DNA of 49,705 nucleotides, taken from the NCBI RefSeq assembly GCF_001422545.1, contig NZ_LMLE01000003.1:1-49705 (forward strand), in the 5' to 3' direction. Numbering within the stretch: the first letter of the stretch is position 1; every line of letters begins with the position of its first letter. Made by a program: the position numbers and the translations under genes. The notes beneath the pieces were generated by a model. The model worked only from the letters and a program-made list of their open reading frames with translations. It had not been told where the DNA came from and searched no databases. Shown piece after piece: positions 47,301-49,705 of the stretch. Source of the DNA: Pedobacter sp. Leaf41 (lineage in GTDB: Bacteria > Bacteroidota > Bacteroidia > Sphingobacteriales > Sphingobacteriaceae).

Positions 47301-49649
47301 AGTTGTTTAAGTAGTACTAGGACAGCTGTAGTTTTAACCATCAACCCAACATCGGTTGCGCCAATAAGTGGAGGCCCTCAAACAGTTTGTGCAACTTCGC
47401 CAATACAAACATTAACAGCTACGGCAACAGTTGCAAATGGATATTCAATTATTTGGTATGATGCGCCAACTGGCGGAAATATTACTACACCAACACACAA
47501 TGCCATTGGAACAGTTACCTATTATGCGGCATCAAAAAATGATGTCACTAATTGCGAAAGTTTAACCAGAACGGCTGTAGTTTTAACTATTAATGAAACT
47601 CCTTCGGCACCAATTGCTCAAGACAAAACTGAATGTGCAAATACACCATTACAAACCTTAACAGCAACGGCAACCGTTCAAGCTGGCCAATCGGTTATTT
47701 GGTATGATGCCGCAACTGTTGGAAACATCGTTATCAATCCAATATTGGCTACGAGCGGAACAGTAACTTATTATGCAGCAACCAAAGTAGATGCAACTGG
47801 TTGTGAAAGTTTAACCAGGACACCTGTTGTATTAACTTTACGTTCGCCATTATCAGCAGGAATAATTGGTAGCAATCAAGATTTCTGTCGTACAGGTTTA
47901 GGAGCTGTTCAACCTGCGGCTTTAACCTTTGCAACTTTGCCATCTGGCGGAGCCACAACATATACTTATGTTTGGCAAAGCTCGCTAGACAATTTCACTA
48001 CGGTTTTAGGGAACAATTTAGCAACAACTGCTAATTATACACCAACTCCAATTAATGTAACTACTTATTACAGTGTATTAATTACTTCGGGCGATTGTGG
48101 TACAGTGACCAGCAATATCATAACAGTTTCAGTTAAAGATGCGCCAACATTAACATTAGCAAGTAATGCCAACCAAAGTTTGTGTAGCGCTACTTCAATT
48201 GTGAATATCGTTTACACATGGGGTGGTAGTGCAACTGGAGCTATAGCAACTAATCTTCCAAATGGATTAATCGCTACACAAGATCTTGTTGCCAAAACAT
48301 TAACTATATCTGGTACGCCAACTGCAACTGGTACATATACGGTTACCACTACCGGCACAATAGCTCCTTGCACAACGCAAGCTACACGTACCGGAACGGT
48401 AACCGTTAATCCATTGCCAGCAGCGCCAACAAATACCACTGCAAATGCTGTCCAATGTGGAACATCGCCAACACAAAGCATTACTGCTACTGCAAATGCT
48501 CCAGGTGGCTCTTCTGTGGTTTGGTATGATGCGTCAATTGGAGGGAATGTTGTTACGCCCACTTTAAATACTGTAGGCAGTAAAACTTATTATGGCGCAT
48601 CAAAAAATAATGTTACGGGTTGTGAAAGCGCATCTCGTACTCCGGTAACTTTAACTATTAATGAGCTGCCATCTGTTCCTTCAAGTGGAGGTAATCAAAT
48701 TCAATGTTCTAATGCGGTTGTACAAACTTTAACAGCTACGGCAGTTGCTCCGTCAGGAACTTCTATTGTTTGGTATAATGCCGCCTCTGGCGGAAACATA
48801 GTGAATAATCCAACTCTTAATACAGTTGGTACAATTACTTATTATGCGGCTTCGCAGGATAATGTGACTGGATGTTTTAGTTTATTGCGAACTCCAGTAA
48901 CACTTACAATAAATCCTCGAAATACGGCAGCAAATATCACTGTTGCTCCTAAAGCGATATGTGCTGGTAACTATACTATATTAGAGGCAAGTACATCTTT
49001 AGCTAGTCCAGTTTTTAGATGGTATGCAACAGCTGATTTAAGTGGAGCACCTTTGTTTACGGGCGATGACTTCAGTACGCCTATTTTAACAGCAACCACC
49101 ACATATTATGTAACGGTACAAGGTGATGATGTTTGTGAAAATTTACCTAATACTGCATTTGCTGTAACTGTAACAGTGAATACACCACCAGTATCACCAT
49201 CTGTTTATGCTGTTTCTACTAATGAAGATGTTACGCTTTCTGGGAATGTGGTTGCTGCCGATCCTGACGGAGATAGCTTGACTTATACAAAGGCTTCAGA
49301 TCCGGCACATGGAACGGTTACTGTATCCAATAATGGTGCTTATACTTACATTCCAGGCTCAAATTTTAATGGTTCTGATAGCTTCAACATCACAGCGAGT
49401 GATAATTGTGGAACAACCACGGTAACCATCAACGTAACGGTAACTCCGATAAACGATGCACCGGTGGCAACTGCACCAGCAATTACCACCGCTGAAGATG
49501 TTCCGGTGAACGGAACGATCACGGCAAGCGATGTAGATGGCGATCCATTGACGTTCACCACGACTACACCTCCAACAAACGGAACGGTAACAGTAAACAA
49601 TGACGGCACCTACACTTATACACCAAACGCGAACTTCGACGGATTGTAA
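41355..49649 (+). CDS. Giant secreted multi-domain surface protein (DUF11, Ig-like, cadherin-like), 3' end disrupted
   Basis: The ATG at 41355 gives a signal peptide ([20 protein letters not shown], then cleavage after CFSQ); the open frame extends upstream to a TTG at 41262 without a plausible signal. The order is: N-terminal unique domain (41430-42230), cadherin-like domain (42236-42515), six DUF11 domains (42518-44690), four Ig-like domains with WY motifs (44700-45620), three GGGTVC/GGGATC-type beta domains (45620-46390), two SprB-like repeats (46395-46830), a further Ig-like array (46830-49175), then tandem cadherin-like repeats (49177 onward). It has 2764 codons to a TAA at 49647-49649, but coding continues in another frame, so the protein is longer. 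It is probably a type IX-secreted adhesin; its C-terminal sorting domain is outside the window. Confidence 0.85.
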   Translation: MNNTLRFFAQILFFTFLLNISNCFSQTGATHIYTDYGGFWSSGFGAVNSILPDNDHNLLAFRYKNVTYSTGVNNGILGANGITYQNTRFQAFPVKDVPLSNGNSVFAAYGSLRDNLPGVVGLPAPFNPPPNLQISAVLADGINGLNIGTGVTNIPSNSEALTFSFGAITNATQIGDGIPDILISQIADAGNGDKADQLYFEDGSGNRVGNIVSITLSSSSVPVLGNWSIDFYNPSGSAGLTPPQSRPIRLWAADAADFGITQANYSNALVLRYKLNGSSDPAFLAFSTSFIQIVSVNDDIASTNQNTPVNINVLANDEPISALNPNSMAITQQPANGIVSINTINGVRLVTYTPNPGFTGVDNFKYQVCNGAGTPQCDDAIVTVNVGSADVQVIKTANMLAPAIGSTLVFTLTAKNNGPNTANNVVVRDVLPVGYTFVSANATSGNYDATTGNWAVGAMANGATASVSITVRVNPAGPYGNIATVTASTIDPLENNNTSSITPAPVLSSNLEVTKAVDVQTPTVGSNVVFTLTARNIGPSNATGVAVNDLLPNGYTFVSAVPAATTTYNAASGVWNIGSLTSGNAPITLTITAKVNATGNYANTATISGAQPDPVAGNNTSISTPNPVAQADLAIKKSVLPLNPDVYQNVVFTIGLTNNGPSAAAGVIVTDVLPSGYTFVSSSATAGTYNNADGKWILGTVNNAANATLTITAKVNATGAYTNTATASTTTADPTAANNTASAMPTPVPITDLKVTKTAAKDIINNAASVNPGDTETFTITVTNTGPSAATNVVATDIVPNGYTFSNSTPSVGVYNQATGKWTIGNLANGASATLTINAVINASGNYSNYVSLTGTEKDLDLSNNEAYAPLANTNADVSIIKTVNNAAPNVGANVTFTLTATNAANSTSDATQVTVTDILPSGYTYVSSSATVGTYNIANGVWYIGNLLKGNTQVLTLVAKVNPSGDYLNTTHVVATQSDPVPANNASQALVTPIANADLSVVKAMNNAELNNNKGVFTIVVTNNGPSTATNVIVNDALPSGYAFNSFSATTGSYAAGVWTVGNLTSGASATLTINSTLNSSGNYVNTATASSATNDLVPANNSSSAQPAPLTPTGNAAQTFCEIADARVSNLLATGNNIKWYAAASAGTALPGTTALTNGAKYYASQTIAGTESVNRFEVTVNITVTPAPTTNSATQTFCEISAATINSLQLTGTAVKWYDAATGGTLLTGTTPLVNNAIYYASQTLNGCESKSRTAIRAMLTITPPPTGAANQSFCEISSPTISELVATATGLVKWYETPTSTVVLSATRPLINGETYYATQTLSGCESLTRFAVTVQISVVPAATAATPQNFCASENATVANLLASGSNIQWYANAIGGSPLAAAIALVNGTTYYASQTVNGCESKNRTPVNVTINVNPTATVSGGGTVCDGATLPNVSIALTGNAPWNIIYNNGTSNIAVTGITTNPYMITNAPAGTYTVTSISNASCVGTISGSAQVIVNPLPTATVSGGGATCLGSPKSNVSFAFTGTAPFTFTYTDGTTLHTITNTSTNPYILTNAAVGNYSVTAVTDASGCNGTFSGSAQVIENPVPTATISGGGTFCYTDTRPNVVISLTGTSPWSFSYTINSVKTTITNHNSNIYTIPNAPDGIYTITNLHDANCTGAPSAATVKVLEINVPQVQVTHPVCNDAGNTGSITILSPVDPSLEYSINGVDFFPSPYFPNLNAANYSVSARKLGCVGPALAVTILPAVPAPNVVSVLQPNCTISTGTITLGQNVGLSYSIDGGASYVNNNVFAGLTPGSYNTRVKSATGCESTILIATINPQPPTPNAPISTSPINYCVGETASILSATADSGNTLLWYNDAIGGVGNTTAPTPSTATAGLQKFYVSQRTAAGCESARTKIEININALPPAPITDGDKETCEASVMPTLTATAPAVAGFDIVWYDAASGGNVIPNPTLNTVGTKTYYAALQNATTSCLSSTRTAVVLTINPTSVAPISGGPQTVCATSPIQTLTATATVANGYSIIWYDAPTGGNITTPTHNAIGTVTYYAASKNDVTNCESLTRTAVVLTINETPSAPIAQDKTECANTPLQTLTATATVQAGQSVIWYDAATVGNIVINPILATSGTVTYYAATKVDATGCESLTRTPVVLTLRSPLSAGIIGSNQDFCRTGLGAVQPAALTFATLPSGGATTYTYVWQSSLDNFTTVLGNNLATTANYTPTPINVTTYYSVLITSGDCGTVTSNIITVSVKDAPTLTLASNANQSLCSATSIVNIVYTWGGSATGAIATNLPNGLIATQDLVAKTLTISGTPTATGTYTVTTTGTIAPCTTQATRTGTVTVNPLPAAPTNTTANAVQCGTSPTQSITATANAPGGSSVVWYDASIGGNVVTPTLNTVGSKTYYGASKNNVTGCESASRTPVTLTINELPSVPSSGGNQIQCSNAVVQTLTATAVAPSGTSIVWYNAASGGNIVNNPTLNTVGTITYYAASQDNVTGCFSLLRTPVTLTINPRNTAANITVAPKAICAGNYTILEASTSLASPVFRWYATADLSGAPLFTGDDFSTPILTATTTYYVTVQGDDVCENLPNTAFAVTVTVNTPPVSPSVYAVSTNEDVTLSGNVVAADPDGDSLTYTKASDPAHGTVTVSNNGAYTYIPGSNFNGSDSFNITASDNCGTTTVTINVTVTPINDAPVATAPAITTAEDVPVNGTITASDVDGDPLTFTTTTPPTNGTVTVNNDGTYTYTPNANFDGL
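42518..44690 (+). repeat. Six tandem DUF11 repeats in the giant protein
   Basis: Each unit of about 115-120 codons starts (A/S)(D/N)(V/L)xVxK and contains a VTNNGPSxATxVxVxDxLPxGY core, a SATxGTYN strand, GxWxIGxLxxG and an NTAT-type end. The units are alike in protein but diverged in DNA, so they are old duplications. Confidence 0.85.
44700..49175 (+). repeat. Ig-like (Ig_7-type) repeat arrays with WYDAxxGG motif
   Basis: Eleven copies of a W-Y motif ([38 protein letters not shown] and similar) recur, each about 75-85 codons apart and each followed by TYYA(A/S) and a GCES strand. Four lie before and seven after the SprB-like and GGG-type domains. Conserved Cys pairs occur in each unit. Confidence 0.8.
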
Positions 49650-49705
49650 CAGTAAGCGATGGTAAAGGAGGAACCACAACAGTAACCATCAATGTAACAG
49701 TAACT
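49177..49705 (+). repeat. Tandem cadherin-like (tandem-95 type) repeats running off the window
   Basis: Units of about 90 codons: [20 protein letters not shown] with [19 protein letters not shown], then [20 protein letters not shown] with [19 protein letters not shown], then the broken third with [19 protein letters not shown]. The second and third use a more GC-rich codon set and close DNA similarity, and the frame is broken at 49641-49649. Confidence 0.75.

Noticed and set aside
48212..48562. 116-codon minus-strand ORF inside the giant gene
   Set aside because: Val-rich antisense translation of Thr/Asn-rich repeats; similar ORFs occur opposite several repeat units.

Overview
The window looks like the chromosome of a Bacteroidetes bacterium, most probably a Pedobacter-like member of the Sphingobacteriaceae. 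The evidence is a SusC/SusD polysaccharide-utilisation locus, a PorP/SprF tail followed by an OmpA/PD40 protein (type IX secretion and gliding-type genes), TAnnTTTG promoter boxes, few Shine-Dalgarno sites, AT-rich spacers and a giant DUF11/Ig-like surface protein. The species call is inference from gene style, not a database match.

Layout. 1-2085: end of a PorP/SprF-type gene and an OmpA-family cell-envelope protein. 2401-6900: a DinB-like Y-family polymerase followed by a short DnaE paralogue, probably an inducible translesion cassette; the gap between them is filled by degenerate AACTGGCAACTG-type repeats. 6981-13942: core genes (YdeI-like protein, dolichol-phosphate-mannose-type glycosyltransferase, two tandem POT peptide transporters, an exported protein of unknown function, a thiolase). 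14120-15673: a tight minus-strand operon of an SPFH protein, a two-helix membrane protein and a 55-residue Arc-type ribbon-helix-helix protein. 15792-17870: PgpH-type HD phosphodiesterase, divergent from that operon. 17951-18343: tRNA-Ser and two identical tRNA-Pro genes behind a consensus Bacteroidetes promoter.

18400-23250 is an accessory zone: a tyrosine recombinase interrupted by an in-frame TAG, preceded by a perfect 24-bp inverted repeat, then a glycerophosphodiesterase, an orphan LuxR-type HTH protein, and stretches with little or no intact coding sequence.

23296-38587 is one polysaccharide-utilisation locus: IclR regulator, SusC, SusD (with an unusual repeat insertion), a DUF5017 lipoprotein, GH105 unsaturated uronyl hydrolase, PL8 lyase with all catalytic residues, an acyl esterase-type alpha/beta hydrolase, a YdjC/ChbG deacetylase, a parallel beta-helix protein and a GH78 rhamnosidase. 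Together they suggest capture, lyase cleavage, removal of 4,5-unsaturated uronic acid, de-esterification or deacetylation, and rhamnose release from an acidic, acylated, rhamnose-containing polysaccharide. No sulfatase is present.

38588-41354 is poor in genes and holds a GAPDH gene with two frameshifts. 41355 to the right edge is a giant secreted multi-domain protein; its reading frame is broken at 49641-49649, inside an array of near-identical repeats, and the coding signal resumes in another frame up to the window edge.
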